A DNA stretch of 64,000 bases, taken from positions 17,944,427 to 18,008,426 of the forward strand of contig OX442315.1 in assembly GCA_949358305.1 (NCBI GenBank), read 5' to 3'. The notes under the pieces were generated by a model that saw only the letters and a program-made list of their open reading frames with translations, was not told the origin of the DNA and did no database searches. Both the position numbers and the translations under genes were made by a program. Within the stretch, counting starts at the first letter, position 1. Each line of letters starts with the position of its first letter. Shown here piece after piece: positions 47,320-60,066 of the stretch. The DNA comes from Strigamia acuminata. Its lineage: Eukaryota; Arthropoda; Chilopoda; Geophilomorpha; Linotaeniidae.

Positions 47320-50300
47320 GTGATATGAAAGTTAAAAAAAACTGATTAACTTGTGAAGCGATTGGAAAAAATGTCGAAACTAGGACTAAAAGATGCATTA
47401 TGTTGTGTAAACATCGTTTAACCAGTTGAAACAATCCCAGCTTAAATTCTTGAAAGTGATGCATATACATTTTGTGGTTTAGTTTTGTTGTCGTATGAGC
47501 ATAACGACCACACTATTACGACATAAAAAAATGACATAGAAAGATTGTTTTTGTAGGTCAACTGAGACTTGAGAGAAAGGTTAAGTTTAAGTGTGAGAAA
47601 TAACATAAGCATCAGCGGCGTTAAATTAAATTAAAATATGTTTTACGCAGTTTGGGGTCTTTAAGACCCCCTAGACCTAAGTCATTTGTACACACTTCTT
47701 TGTTTGTTGTTTAATCCTACAAAGGACTAGGCCATCTGTTTAATGTGTGGATATGTTTCTACCAAAGACGTATGAGTTTTAGGTCAATTCCCCAAATTAA
47801 TTTTTAAAAAAGTTGAACCAAAAAAATCTCCTGTCAAAGCTGTGAAAAAACTGACGGTGAAAGAAACCAGCCCAAAGAAAAACCCATGCGAAATAAATAA
47901 TAAATAAGTGACTGCAGAGTTCTACGAAAATTTGAAGTGACACTTGCACAAGTTTGCCCAACCCAGAAATAGATGCTGACGAGGACTGTTTGTGTTCTGA
48001 GCAGCCATAGGTTGATTTAACAACCAGACTTAAATACAAATAAAAAATAAACATTTCCGTTGCATAATCAGGCAGGAAATGAGAAAAAAACCACCCAGTT
48101 TCACAAATTGAGGAAATACAGTGTGCCTCGAAAAATACTAACACATTTTGAATACAATTAAATGTTATCCAAATGTTGTCGTCTATTTTTAAATCAAAGA
48201 AGACAAGAACGTTTGGATAATGTTTAGATCTCGCAAGAATTTGCGAGATCTGCAGTAATGCAGGGTGGTACCGCAAGAAGCAAATGATTATTTAAGAGTT
48301 CCGATAAACCAACAAAATAGAACCGAGGTCCTAATCCATTATTTTATGCTGGGCTATACGGGCGTGTTTGATCGCCTGCTTGGAGCACTCTAATTTGTTC
48401 AAAGTAAAGTCCCTGGTCTACACAAGACACTCGGCGAAGAGTCTGTTCAGTACCAGTCCCACACTGCCCACAACTAACGATTAATATATACAGTATTTAA
48501 TTTTATTCAAAATGTGTATAAATTTTTTTGAGACATCTTGTGCATCTGGGAACATAAATTTAAAAACTTGGGCTTATGTTGAAGTTGATGAACTGATTAA
48601 ATTCTCTTTTGGTCTCGTGAACCATATATGGAATTTGTTGACTTGTTGTTGGTAGTAAATGTCACCACACACATGAACTTTACGCTAATCGAATTTTACT
48701 GTGATATAGCGGGGTTCTGGGGAGTTATTAAGCCCCTTTAACCTTTGATTTATCTTTTTGACATTATATTGACTGGTGATTGGAAACACGTAGAACATTT
48801 CACATACAATTGCGAGAAAAAATTTTTTTGGTTCCACTAATCGATTAGACCACTTTGAGGGGGACTGAAGAGCAGCAGTGAATTTGGTCGATTTTTTTTT
48901 GCTACAATTTTTTTCTCTTATCGTAAATTGAAAAGAGTTTTTTTTTTTATATATATTTTATCGCACCTGAGAAATTTATTTTATATTTTTCTTTCATGTA
49001 AACGCAGTTAATTACGGCGTTGTGATTGTTCCCATTAATAATGCGTTAAGGGATGGATAGATTTTAATGGATTGAAATTGATTCGTTGCTCACCTTGCTA
49101 ATAACAAAATCAATTTTGGAAATTGATTGCGTAAACATGCTTTTATATTGTACGCATAAATAAGAAAAAAAAAATTAATGATTTGATAGGTTATGTTTGT
49201 ACAGCAATTAAATTTGTTGTTGTTGTTGTTTATGAGTTGTGGCAATTGATGAGTTTTGTGTAAATTTATTGCTATTGCTGTTTAATTACTGAGATTGTTT
49301 ACGGATGGAGATAAATATTTCCTAATGTGCCGAGCAATATCGAGCAATTATTTTCAAAACTCACTTCGAAGAATGACGGATTTTGTGGGTCTTTTAACTC
49401 AGCTTGGCCGGCATCATTCATTTGAATGGAATTGTTTATTGGCTAACAGCTCCGGCTAATGGGTTAAGCACACTTTTGACCTAGCGAAGTTATTGGGGTC
49501 ACATTTTACCTACACGAGGCAGTTTTCTTAAATTCTATGCAGATTTTGACGTCTTGTTTAAGGAGTTGTAACGATTTTCATTCAAAATGGAAGTGAGAAT
49601 ACATTTTTGATTGACGGGGGATAAAATCGACAGATTTTTTTGCCTTTTTCAGTGTAAAATGTAGTAAGAAAAAAATTTTGTTGTTGCAATTTTTGAATTT
49701 TTCGAATTTTTAATTTGTGTAGTTTTACGTGGTTGAGTGGATGGGATCTTAGCTTTGGTTTGTAATCAAATTTGTCTGTTTTGTTTACATAAGGGTAATC
49801 GTTATCAACTTTAATTTCAGTTAATTATCGAAATGTAAACATGTTTATTTAACGATGTTTTGACAGATCGCACACTGATTCGTTGATAATTTGATATTCG
49901 GCAAGAAGGTAATGAAACACGTGATCATTGAATGAAAAAAAAAATGGCAGTAGTTTGTTGAAATAAGTAAGAGGCAGAAAATATATTTAATTTGTCATCC
50001 GAGGGTTTTTGATTGATCGATGTTCAAACGGTACTCGTTGATAATTTAAAATAGCTACTCACTCGTTCGCCATCATCGAATTTTTATTAAATTTTTTTAT
50101 TTTTATTATTGTTGTCAGATTTTTTTGATATTTTTATTTATTTCCAACTCGAATTATCGATTATCGACATTGCACTCGTTGTATTACCACAAGTAATGTC
50201 TGTTTTTAACTTGTCTGTAACTTTGTATTGAGATTGTTTTCAGCCATTGGAAAATTCCGATACTACTCTTGATCGATCGACTTTTATTTATCTTTACAGA

Positions 50301-52532
50301 GTAATAATATGACAGAGAGAGAGAGAGAGAGAGACGAAGATTACGGGCACTAAACCGAATACAAGTGAACTCTTTATTAAACATTCTGTTCCTTCCTCAG
50401 TCGTCGCTTTTTATTGTTATGGAAATTGCTTTTTATCATAAAGAAATACCATTTAATATTAAACAAAAAGTAATAAATAATAAATAGAAACAACATTGAA
50501 GTTTGGCACTGTAACGAATTAAATTCGTAACTTCGAATTTAAAAATTAAAACTTCAAAAATTGAATTTTTGAATTAATAACATTTTTAAATTTAACTTTT
50601 TTTTTTTTTTTTTTTTTTTGTTATTTGAAGTTGGATACGAACATAAAACAAGAAAAGAGCATCGAAATCGATGCGTTGCAACTAGATTTTTGAGTCAATT
50701 TTCTTTTCCATTACTATTGTTTATACACAAGGGAGAACATTAAAGAGGGAAGCAAAAATGGACGCAATATATTGTATGAGTAAAGACGGTCGGGGATGGG
50801 TTTATTCCAGGGAGAATATTGATGTTTAGTATGTAAAGATGAGGGCGTCGAGTTATACCCTGGTGATTTGGGCATATCCCAGAAGGGAAATAATATTTAC
50901 TTGCATTGTGCTTTGCATGAAATTCCGCAGCGATGCAGGGAAAATAAGAATGAAAATGACCCGAGTCTTGACAGTTACATTAGGTCGGTGAGTGAGAAAA
51001 AGGGAAAAAATCAAGTTGACTACTCGTAAAAAATGGCTCGAGTCTCTAGAGCAGGATGAGTGAGAGCAGATGGCACATAACTTGGTCTTACACTGTTCTG
51101 TCGTGTCTTACACTTGAAACTCCTTTTTCCCACCCGTAAAATAAGGGCTGGATTAGTCGTCGAGTTTTGTCGAGAAAACGTCAAAATTGCACGCGATAAA
51201 ATAAAAAAAAAGAAGAACGTGCGACATTTTTTTCTTTCTTTCTTTCTTTTTCTATTTTCAATTTGTGAAAAAATAATTTATTTTTTTCTGCGGGGGTCGG
51301 AATTTGTGGGAGGTCGAGGCTATTATTATTAATATTATTGTTATTTATTTTTTTATTCTGTAATTGGCAATTAATTTTTTTTTTAATTAAGGAATGATTT
51401 TTTTTTTTTTTTTTTTTTTTAAATTAGCTTTTGACATTTTGATTTTAATTTAGTGAAATGTATCAGTTGGTTGTTGTGAGATTGAATTTGAGATTTTGAA
51501 ATGATAAACTCAACTGAATGTATCACATTTCATTTTTTAATGTGATGAACTATGTATGATATGCATTGCTTTTCTTCCATTTTCCGACTGTCTTTACCTG
51601 TTGTATTTGAAAGTGATTTATTATTTAACATGTGGGGAATAAATTAAACGTAAGAGGGAGTTGGGAAATTAGAGAATTTAATTTCCCATAACCAAATTCT
51701 CAATTTATGATTCTATAATGCGCATTTTGGTTCCCAGATGGGCAGTTAGTCTAAACCAAATACTCAATTGAATTGGGATTGCGTATTGAGCTAGACCGCA
51801 TATTAAAGTGACACTTTGTAGTGAAATCAAATGTGCTGGTGGTACACACACACACAAACTCGATCAAAAATGTTCAATTTCCAAATAAATTTGCTCTTAT
51901 CATATTTCTAATGGCAATTTTATATTTCAAATAAAATATTGCCCGTTTTAGGAAACTATAAAACATCTTGGGGGTGACTCGGTAACATCTAGTGCACCTG
52001 TTTCTATTATAAATGTTTAGCTTGGGGAAATGAAAATAAAACTATAAGGTTCATAATTCTCTTATCTCAACCCAATGTATCTCTTCTCTTTTTTTAAAAA
52101 AAACTTTTGATTATGATTTATTATTCTTAAAATTTATGAGTGGATGAAAAGTACCATAAGTTACACAGACATAATAAGGTACTCACCTGTTTCAGCAGAT
52201 TCATCATGTGATTGAATTATGTAATTATAGTTTCCACGCATTAATTTTAATTTTTATTTCATTTTATTTCATTTCATTTTTATCGTTTTATTTTTTTTTG
52301 TTGGGGGTATATTTATGAAGGTATTTTGATTAAACTAGGGTTGCCCACTAAGTATTTCTGATAATTGATCGAGTCCTAGTTTGCTGCTAATGAGCATAAA
52401 AAAAAAATAAAAAATCAGTGAAGTGTTTGGAGTAAGATCAATTAACAAAAAATGAAGGGCTCGTTGAGCTTTTGCTAACAGACTTCAGCTCAATAGTTTG
52501 GGAGCAAAATTTTGAATTTTCAGATTCTATTA
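47320..52532. other. gene-poor AT-rich tract
   Basis: No supported gene over 5 kb. A minus-strand frame at 47,797-48,276 is long but Phe-rich and without splice or family support. A short plus frame at 48,256-48,384 (NDYLRVPINQQNRTEVLIHY, FMLGYTGVFDRLLGAL) looks protein-like and may be a gene or transposon relic. (GA)n at 50,313-50,333, (TTTC)n at 51,232-51,252 and long poly-T runs (50,600; 51,400) are present. Confidence 0.35.
50313..50333. repeat. (GA)n microsatellite
   Basis: About ten GA dinucleotides. Confidence 0.85.
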
Positions 52533-52717
52533 CAGTCGAAACTTTTTATAACGCATCGCGATATAATGAATTATCGATATAACAAATACCTATTAAATCG
52601 CTGTTTTGGTTGGCTGGCCATAGAACACCATGTTAAAAAATTTCGATATAACGAATTCTCATTATAATGAATCGATTTTTCTGGTCCCTTGCGATTCGTT
52701 ATAAAGAGTTTTGACTG
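52533..52717. mobile_element. pogo/mariner-like MITE, copy 3 (TTCGTTATAACGA family)
   Basis: Ends CAGTCGAAACTTTTTATAAC and TTATAAAGAGTTTTGACTG are inverted, with TA on both sides (52,531-52,532; 52,718-52,719). The interior GTTGGCTGGCCATAGAACAC and TTTTTCTGGTCCCTTGCGAT are shared with copy 2, and the latter also with copy 1. No coding capacity. Confidence 0.9.
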
Positions 52718-53831
52718 TAGTTGGCTATGAGCGCAATCACCAAAAAGTGATGGTGGCTCATTGAACTCATTAGTAGCAGACATCTGCTATAGTTGAAGAG
52801 CCAGTTTCACACACCTGGAATATTCTAACGACTTATTGTTTAGTTAATGGTATAATATCTTCTTCTCGGCTTCTGTATGCGTTAAACACTAGTTCCTTTA
52901 CATGTCACTTAATCCACAATAGTGTATGTTCTAATTTTAATAAGTTTTCAAGTGATTTGAATGTCATTAATCAGTCATCTTTTGTTTTCAAATGCGAACT
53001 TTATTTCAAGGATAAATAACCATTGTTATCATATGATATAAATCTTTTAAATCATCCAAATCCATAATGTGGGCCCCACTCGGTTTTCTTTCACATTTGT
53101 GGACAGGTTACGTAGTTGATTGAGGTTTCACGAGGTTATTCTTATGACCTGGTTAGATTCGAGGTTTTACATGGCTGTGGAGGTGAGTTGACGTTTTCAC
53201 ATTTTGCATGTTAAAAATTGAATGAGAGCTCAATTTAGTAAAAGACATTGTTATTTATGTGCGAGGAGTGCATGAAATGAGCAGATAGTAAAATGCATTG
53301 ATCATATAGCATGGGTAGGTTCAGTTTTTTCTCTGGAACGCTGCCAACATTCAATACTTTAGGGAGATGGGTGAGAAGTATATAATGCTCTATTTAAAAA
53401 AAAACTGAGTTGTTGGTGAAAAACTATACCACCAGTAAAGTTTTGGTACTTAACTTTTCCATTACCTTCATCTATTGTGCACAACCTGTTTTTCCCCCTT
53501 TTTTAAGGGTGTTAATCTTCAGAAAATTTTTTCTTTCCATGAAAGAAGAAAAATTTGATCACTAGGTTGGATTTAGTTGAAATTTAGGTGCAGACATGAT
53601 GAAATGAAGTATAACCAGAAGTTCAAGGAAGGAAGAGGTTTTGGGTTGGTAGTTTTGGGGCAAAAATGTGATTACCAAACATGGAATGTGTTTGAGGTAT
53701 GTGCCCTAGTTTCAGTAGGTGCATTCAAAGATTCTGTTTACGTTTTTTTTTTTTTTTTGGTGTTTCTATAAGCAAAAAAAAAATAGAAGACAAAATCTTG
53801 AGTAACTATGAATATGTGCGAGATTATTATA
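52718..53831. other. AT-rich spacer
   Basis: No gene. A TAGGTGCATTCAAAG motif at 53,718 resembles one end of the GGTGCATTCA family, but no mate was confirmed nearby. Confidence 0.3.
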
Positions 53832-54363
53832 GGTGCGTTCAATCTTAAATAAATTTCGGAAATCCTGATTTTCTTGATTTTCTGAAATCAAGTAAATCGG
53901 AGTTCAACGTTGAATGACCGAAAATTTTCTCAAAATCCAACTGTTGCACGTGCGCAAATTTGAATCATAGTTTCAACTTCTGTTTTGCAATTTGTCGCTG
54001 CTGTGTCAAACAACACGGAAAAAGCACGGCAGAAGTTTTAAATCCAACGCCAGCATTTCAGCGCTCAATTGGCGCCAAAATGTTGCAATTTTCCCTTGCA
54101 AAAGCAGGGCGGATCAACATGTCATCGTTAAGTCAGTGCTAAATGTTAAATTGTTAAATACCAAACAAACACGAACGTGCTTTGATCACACTGTGTGTAA
54201 ATCATGATGGCTGAAAATTAAGAAAAGTGACCCTGCACGCGGATTTTTCAGAAATCTGATTTCTATTTGATGACGTAAAAATCATCATTTCCTGTCTCCA
54301 GAAATCAAGAAAATCAGCGAAATTAAAAAAATTTAAAGAATTTCATTTAAGATTGAACGCATC
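53832..54363. mobile_element. MITE with GGTGCGTTCAATCTTAAAT termini
   Basis: GGTGCGTTCAATCTTAAAT (left) is mirrored by TTTAAGATTGAACGCATC (right). A second inverted block inside (CCTGATTTTCTTGATTTTCT versus CAGAAATCAAGAAAATCAGC) extends the arms to about 60 bp. The less AT-rich core (53,960-54,200) has open frames on the plus strand with no family support. Flanks are AT-rich, so the duplication is ambiguous. Confidence 0.75.
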
Positions 54364-54497
54364 TATTGTTTTTGTTTTTGTATCTTGTTGTGAACTGCGC
54401 AACAGAAACTAAATCAATAGCATTTGTGAGTCTTCGTAGCAACAAGGGGACGAGAATAGCACTGTAAAAGGCAATATTAGGGATTAAAAGTGTAGAT

Positions 54498-54822
54498 CAG
54501 GGGTCGGCAAGTAATTTTAAGTGGGGTTCGGATACAATTGATAATTTTTATCGAGGTCCAGAAAAAAAAATTAAAAACCTTACTAAAAACCTAAGAAAAC
54601 GGAAAAACACTTAAAAACCAAATAAACTCCCCAATAAACACACACAACAAAAAAATACCAATAAAACCTAAAAAAAATCGAAAAAAACAGGAAAAACAAG
54701 AAATAAAACACCGGAATACCAAAGCAACCGAGTGAAAAACGCCGCTAAAATGTCACCGCGGTCCAAGATTCGACCTTCCGTGGTCCGTATCCGGACCGCG
54801 AACCGCCAGTTGCCGACTGCTG
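54498..54822. mobile_element. hAT-like MITE with 8-bp target duplication GTGTAGAT
   Basis: The ends CAGGGGTCGGCAAG and TTGCCGACTGCTG are inverted and of classic hAT type. Exact GTGTAGAT lies on both sides (54,490-54,497; 54,823-54,830). Subterminal GGTCCGTATCCGGACCGCG is palindromic. The A-rich interior has no transposase frame. Confidence 0.92.
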
Positions 54823-54830
54823 GTGTAGAT

Positions 54831-55975
54831 GATGTTCATACAGAAAAATCGGCTTTATTTGTTTCCATAGATACGATTCACAACAGGATTGAACCAATCT
54901 CCAGATTCAGTAGTGATCTAAAGTGAAGATCACCTCATGTCTGTTTATAGTTTAATTTTTGGGTTAAAAGTAATCGACAATAAAACATGTTGAACTGCAA
55001 TTTTAAACTGACTTTTTGAATGTGACAAGTGTTTTTAAAATGGTTTGCAACCATGTGTTGCTAATTGCTAATTGGAAACAGGAAGATTGATTATGGAAAA
55101 TGTTTTTTACAGAAAATAACTAATAAAGTAAAAAAAAAACAACAATTTTTTATTGTTGTAAATAAAACTTTGTTTTAGTTTGAACGAGTGCGTAGCTTTA
55201 ACAAGGTTTTTTTACTGCTCCATTTGGAAGAAAAAAAAGCGCAGAAAGGAAGAATGAAGATGTACATGTTTGTGGTCAAAAGTATATGTTGGGATAAGCG
55301 TGATTTGCATTTTATTATATCCTGTACACATTAAAGAAATTGCAAGCTAAGTACATATTCTGCAATGTGGGTTATAGGTGTACAGGTTATGCAAGAAACC
55401 TTAAATTAAAGGCCAATGATGGCACCACTAATGCAAAAATGTAGCTTGCTATGCTAAAGATACTTTTTGTAAAATTAGCTGTTGCTATTTTTTGTTATTT
55501 GAATTTTGAATTTTGAAAAACAAAGTCATGTTTAACTTGCAGTTAATTAATTTAACGGTTTCACTTTAATTGGGTTTGTTGACTTTTCAAACATATTTTA
55601 TGAATTTGTTTTGCTTTCGAACTCTACTATTTATTATCTTAAAATTCTTTCAACTCATTAATAATCACAGAAGTACTGCACCTGGTGGTAACCATAAGAG
55701 ACATTGTTTATAAAAATTTAATTTCGTCTAATTGAAGGCTTAAATAATATGAAAGAAAAGAAATTTCTAAAAGCAAATCCATGTAATCTTGCGAGGACAA
55801 AAGGAAATGAAAACAATTTGCATATCTAAGTAGATTTGAGTAAACATCTCTTGAAAAATTACACACCACTTTAATTCTGACATCATCATTCATCATTTAA
55901 ATTCTGGATCTGTTTTGTCGCCTTTTTAGAGTTAAAAAAAAAAAAGTATTTCTAGAGCTGTATTTTATTTTTGTG
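54831..55975. other. AT-rich spacer
   Basis: No gene. ACATGTTGAACTGCAATTTT followed by GACTTTTTGAATGTGAC near 54,985-55,025 resembles a right end of the GGTGCATTCA family. Confidence 0.3.
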
Positions 55976-56353
55976 TATGCTCCAAATCGATACAACGATG
56001 TCTTAACTCCAATTGGTTGAGCCGTATCACTGGTATAGTGGCACAAAAATGTAGCCCATAACACCAGATTTGTAATCTGACTAGGCAAAACAACCAATAA
56101 AAAACTAAACCTATGTTTACCTGTCAAAAGAAACCAACAAACTATGCTAACTTTGTTTGATTGATTAAAAATAAATAAATAAATAAATATTTTATCACCA
56201 AATAAATAAAATACATCATTTTAATCACTTTTTACACTGAAATTCATTGAAAATAAACAGAACTACTTTTCCGCGTATTAGAGCACTCTCCACAGTTAGG
56301 CTTAATCCGGCTCAACCAATAGGAGTTAGGACCACGTATCGCTTTGGAGTATA
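55976..56353. mobile_element. MITE pair, copy A (CTCAACCAATAGGAG family)
   Basis: Terminal inverted repeats of about 47 bp. The left reads GCTCCAAATCGATACAACGA then TTAACTCCAATTGGTTGAGC. The right is its inverse, GCTCAACCAATAGGAGTTAG then CGTATCGCTTTGGAGTATA. TA-rich flanks. The interior CAAAACAACCAATAAAAAAC and TTTCCGCGTATTAGAGC is shared with copy B in opposite orientation. No open frame of note. Confidence 0.88.
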
Positions 56354-57979
56354 GTTTGTGCGTGTATAAGAGGCCATTGGGACTGTAATTTGCAGCGCTT
56401 TGGGTTATATATATTTTTTCTTTTTTCTTTTTCTCCACTTGGACGTTCCACTTGCCTAAGTACTTTATTTATATAGCGCTACGAAATGGTGAAATCATTG
56501 GTTTGGTTCATCCAATTAGATTAACTTTTTTCCTCATTTTTTTTTTTTTTTAGCTTCATGCGTTTCCTTTCTATTCACTTTCGTACATCCTTCAGGTGAA
56601 GTTTCATTTGAACTGTTCCGTTTCATTTTCAATTTAATTATATGTAGGATTTACAATATAATCTTACAAAGTGTAATATTTTTTAATTTTTTAATTTTTT
56701 AACTGACTTCTAAAAATTTTTTTTGTACGTTAGGCGGAGCCAGACTGCATTATGTCATAATTTTCCAATGGTCTAATTTTGTTGTTTAAATGTCGTGCGC
56801 ATGCCAACTGCATAAGAAAACAGATTAAGTCGGTCGCCATTTTTGAAGTTGGATTGAGACAAGCAGTTTAAATATGTAGTAAGTTGCTCTTAAGTGTGAA
56901 GTTGTGTCTGCGCATGAATTGTTGTCTTGCTGGGTGGTATCCGTAATATATTGGCGTGACTTTGTTTGTTGTTGTTGCCAAGTGATGGTTTGAATGACTT
57001 GTTGCCAACAGAGGGCAAAAAAAGAGTTTATTTTCCAAGACATTGAGGACAAGGAAAGATAAACAATACGGTAAGGATTTTAATTCTACAATAAAAAATA
57101 TTTTTTTTTCGTAAGAAATACCGTATTTCAGCATTTTACACGTGGCTTTAGATTAATTAATTTTTGATTGAGTTTTTTTTAAACGATTTTTTATTTTTGG
57201 GTTTCTCAGCCGAGTTCAATCGTTAAATAAACAGCTGAGGGATATTTGAGATTCCGTGTCGTTTACCACAAGCGGAAATACACGAAAAAAATGTTTAGAT
57301 TTGTTTACTTTGACGACATTACTTTAATTAAATTAATCCATAGGAAGTAGGCCCTACAGGGAATTTTTTTTTAATATATAGGGAGGAGACTGATTGATTG
57401 ACACAGTTTATTTAATGGTATACAACTGATCATCATTCAGTGGTTCCTATATCTCATTAAAGGGCACGCTTTACGGGTACAACTAGTGATGCATGTATGT
57501 TTATTACATATTCCCACATTGCTGCTTTTCCGGATTGTTTGTACTGAGCAGTTTGATGGCTTGTGTGGGGGCACGTTAAGAGCTAATTTTTATTTTCAGT
57601 TCTTCTCCGATGCTTTCGAGAAGTTATAAAATCAGACAAAAGAAAGAAAGGGGAACTGCTGAAAAGAACGGAAATGGGGGACAATTTACTAAATATCTGA
57701 TTGCAGTTAAAAAAATAATAAAATAAAGATAAAATATCAGTTGGAGCTGTTCAGCTGACGGACACTTGTTTCTTTGTTTTAGATTTTTTTTTCTTTTTCG
57801 TTTGGTTGGTTCATATTTGCATTTTTTCGCGATGTTTTTTTAAGTTATTAATTACTTGTTCCAAGGAGAGTAAATTAATTATCTTAAAAATAATTTTTTT
57901 TTTTTTCAATTTTAAATTTTAATAAAAAAATCCACAATTGCCAGTTGGAGTTTGACTCATCCATGAGACATGATGATGC
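56354..57979. other. spacer with a dispersed repeat copy
   Basis: 56,775-56,880 (TGTTTAAATGTCGTGCGCAT ... CGCCATTTTTGAAGTTGGAT) is a third copy of the segment found at 22,780-22,890 (inverted) and 40,655-40,765. Otherwise AT-rich with no gene. Confidence 0.5.
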
Positions 57980-58102
57980 CAGGGGCGGATTCGTGGCCAC
58001 CCCCTTGTGCAACGGAAATTTTTTATTTTTAAGAGCAAAAATACATATTTAGGCTAAAAAAAAAAGCCCATCCCTTTGTACGTTTTCTGGAGGCCACCCC
58101 TG
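57980..58102. mobile_element. 123-bp hAT-like MITE with GATGATG(C/T) target duplication
   Basis: CAGGGGCGGATTCGTGGCCA at the left and GAGGCCACCCCTG at the right are inverted (with an insertion). The flanks GATGATGC and GATGATGT match at 7 of 8 positions. A related internal sequence (CATATTTAG, followed by A-rich DNA) recurs near 61,430-61,520. Confidence 0.72.
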
Positions 58103-59294
58103 GATGATGTGTTACATGAATTATTTAATTCAACACTTTTAAATAATTGAAAATTAATTATTAAATTATACCGAGGCCGCTTATGTAATGCACTTTGTAT
58201 GTACAGTAATTTCATCTTGTATCGGTATTTTTTAAATAATTGATCTAAAAAGCCGCGAAGTATGAAATATTAAATTAGTTTAATAGGTGCCTCGAATTTG
58301 TGAAGTGGATTTTTATTCATTAGAGATACACCTATGGTAAACAGTGCAATTTGATTACAGTTGCATGAATAATCCCAATGTGGAACGAACCATGTGTTGG
58401 GTGTATGGCTAATTAAGCAAACCTATCTTTGCGCAGAAACAGCAAATGAATTAAATACAAAGGTCATTACATCGCGTTTGATTTAGTATTGGTCGCAGAG
58501 CGGAAATTACCATTCAACTCTCAACCGGTTTTTTTTCTCACTCCATTGAATCGTCTCGATTTTCCACGTCAGATTCAATCAGTCGGTGCTAGTGTGTCTT
58601 TGATCATCCCATCGGTGGTGTTTTCCAAATCCAACCTTGTTTTCCATCTGGCTAGTCCTTTAATTTAGTCGAGCAAGAAAATTCTTCACTCACGTCTGCA
58701 GCTTTGTACCATTTTAATTGGTGTAAATTAAACATGTTAACGCATGAATGGGACATTAGGCGTTGTTAGACTTTGTGGGGCACTTGTTTAAGCCAATTGG
58801 GTGCATGGGAAGCGTCGTGTTTGGTGAAAAGGGAAGTGTCAAAAGTCTTTAAAGGGAAAAATGGAGTTCGAACGGCGTTTGATTTGAGTTGTTTTACATT
58901 TGTTTGTGCTAATTGATTTATGACTGCAAGTTTGTTGCGATCCATTTGAAATTCTCATTGTAGGTTTATCTCCCGCGCTAATCTCATTACACATTGGTGG
59001 CTAAATCTATAAAGCATGTACTCTAAAAGCAGATAATGCCGACGAGTGGGAAATTGTCAGCAGCAAATATGACCATTGGTGGTAATAATTTCACTAGAGA
59101 TAACCAAACACGCAAGCATCAAAGGCTTAACTCGGATGCGACTATATAATTACGGCCCAGCCTTTGCTCTACAATGTTTCCGTTTATCGGTATTCAAATG
59201 CTAATTCTGGAAAGGGTTGTTTGGAAAATGGAAGAGTCCGTGGACATACATAGGGACGGGCAATGGGAATTTCCAGTAGGTCACTTATACTATG
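58103..59294. other. spacer with possible conserved non-coding segments
   Basis: No gene. 58,320-58,490 and 58,960-59,180 are less repetitive and carry homeodomain-like and TCF-like cores (GGCTAATTAAGC, CATCAAAGG); they could be enhancers. Confidence 0.3.
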
Positions 59295-59573
59295 TTTACA
59301 TGCACGGAATATTTCGAGCGAGATGAAATATTCCGTGTGCACAACTGTCAAGTAAACTGGGATGACAAGGATTATTCGAGTAGTGAATAATCCCTCGCAG
59401 AAGGTTGTTTAATTCGAGTGAACTCGAACTATTTTTATTGCGCATGCGTGCATAGCTTTCGGCACTTCCCCATTGGTCGAAAACCGAAAGTGATCACGAA
59501 TTATTTTCTGCATGTAAACACAACAATTTGATCTTGAATTATTCACCACTCGAAATATTCGGTGCATGTAAAT
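59295..59573. mobile_element. MITE with TTTACATGCACGGAATATTT termini
   Basis: TTTACATGCACGGAATATTT then CGAG is mirrored by CTCGAAATATTCGGTGCATG then TAAA, a TIR of 24 bp with one mismatch. Subterminal GAATAATCC/GGATTATTC palindromes are present. No transposase frame. Confidence 0.82.
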
Positions 59574-59924
59574 GTATTTCTGAAGTACTAATTCAAACAA
59601 CTGGTTGCTTAGATTTTTGGGCCACCGCTTTGAGAAGTGCTGGATTAGATTACTTTAACGTTTGTTACTTTATGACTGTTATGATCTTTGATTCTTCCAT
59701 ATCAATCATATTTTTAGGGCAGTTTTTCTTTAACTTGAACACGGTCAAGTTGATCTGGTTCAGCTGTAGCCGTAGGTGCATTCAATCTATGAGAAGTTGA
59801 AGTGCAGTAAAGATCAAAAGATGGAGAAACAACTTTTCAATTTAAAAGTTACTTACAGGTATCTGACTGGCTGAAATGATCAGAAGAGACGTCTTATTGA
59901 TCACAGACACCATAAGCCATCCGT

Positions 59925-60066
59925 GATAATTCAGGTTTTTAATAATTCAGATTTTGATAATTCAGATTTTGATAATTCAGATTTTGATAATTCAGATTTT
60001 GATAATTCAGATTTTGATAATTCAGATTTTGATAATTCAGATTTTGATAAGTCAGATTTTGATTAG
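59925..60066. repeat. 15-bp minisatellite, unit AATTCAGATTTTGAT
   Basis: About nine head-to-tail units, the middle ones identical, the outer ones drifting (CAGGTTTTTAATAATTCAG; AAGTCAGATTTTGATTAGTC). Confidence 0.9.

Noticed and set aside
47797-48276. A 159-residue minus-strand open frame
   Set aside because: Phe-, Ser- and Ile-rich composition, no recognisable domain, no splice context, and it starts within low-complexity DNA. Likely a chance frame.
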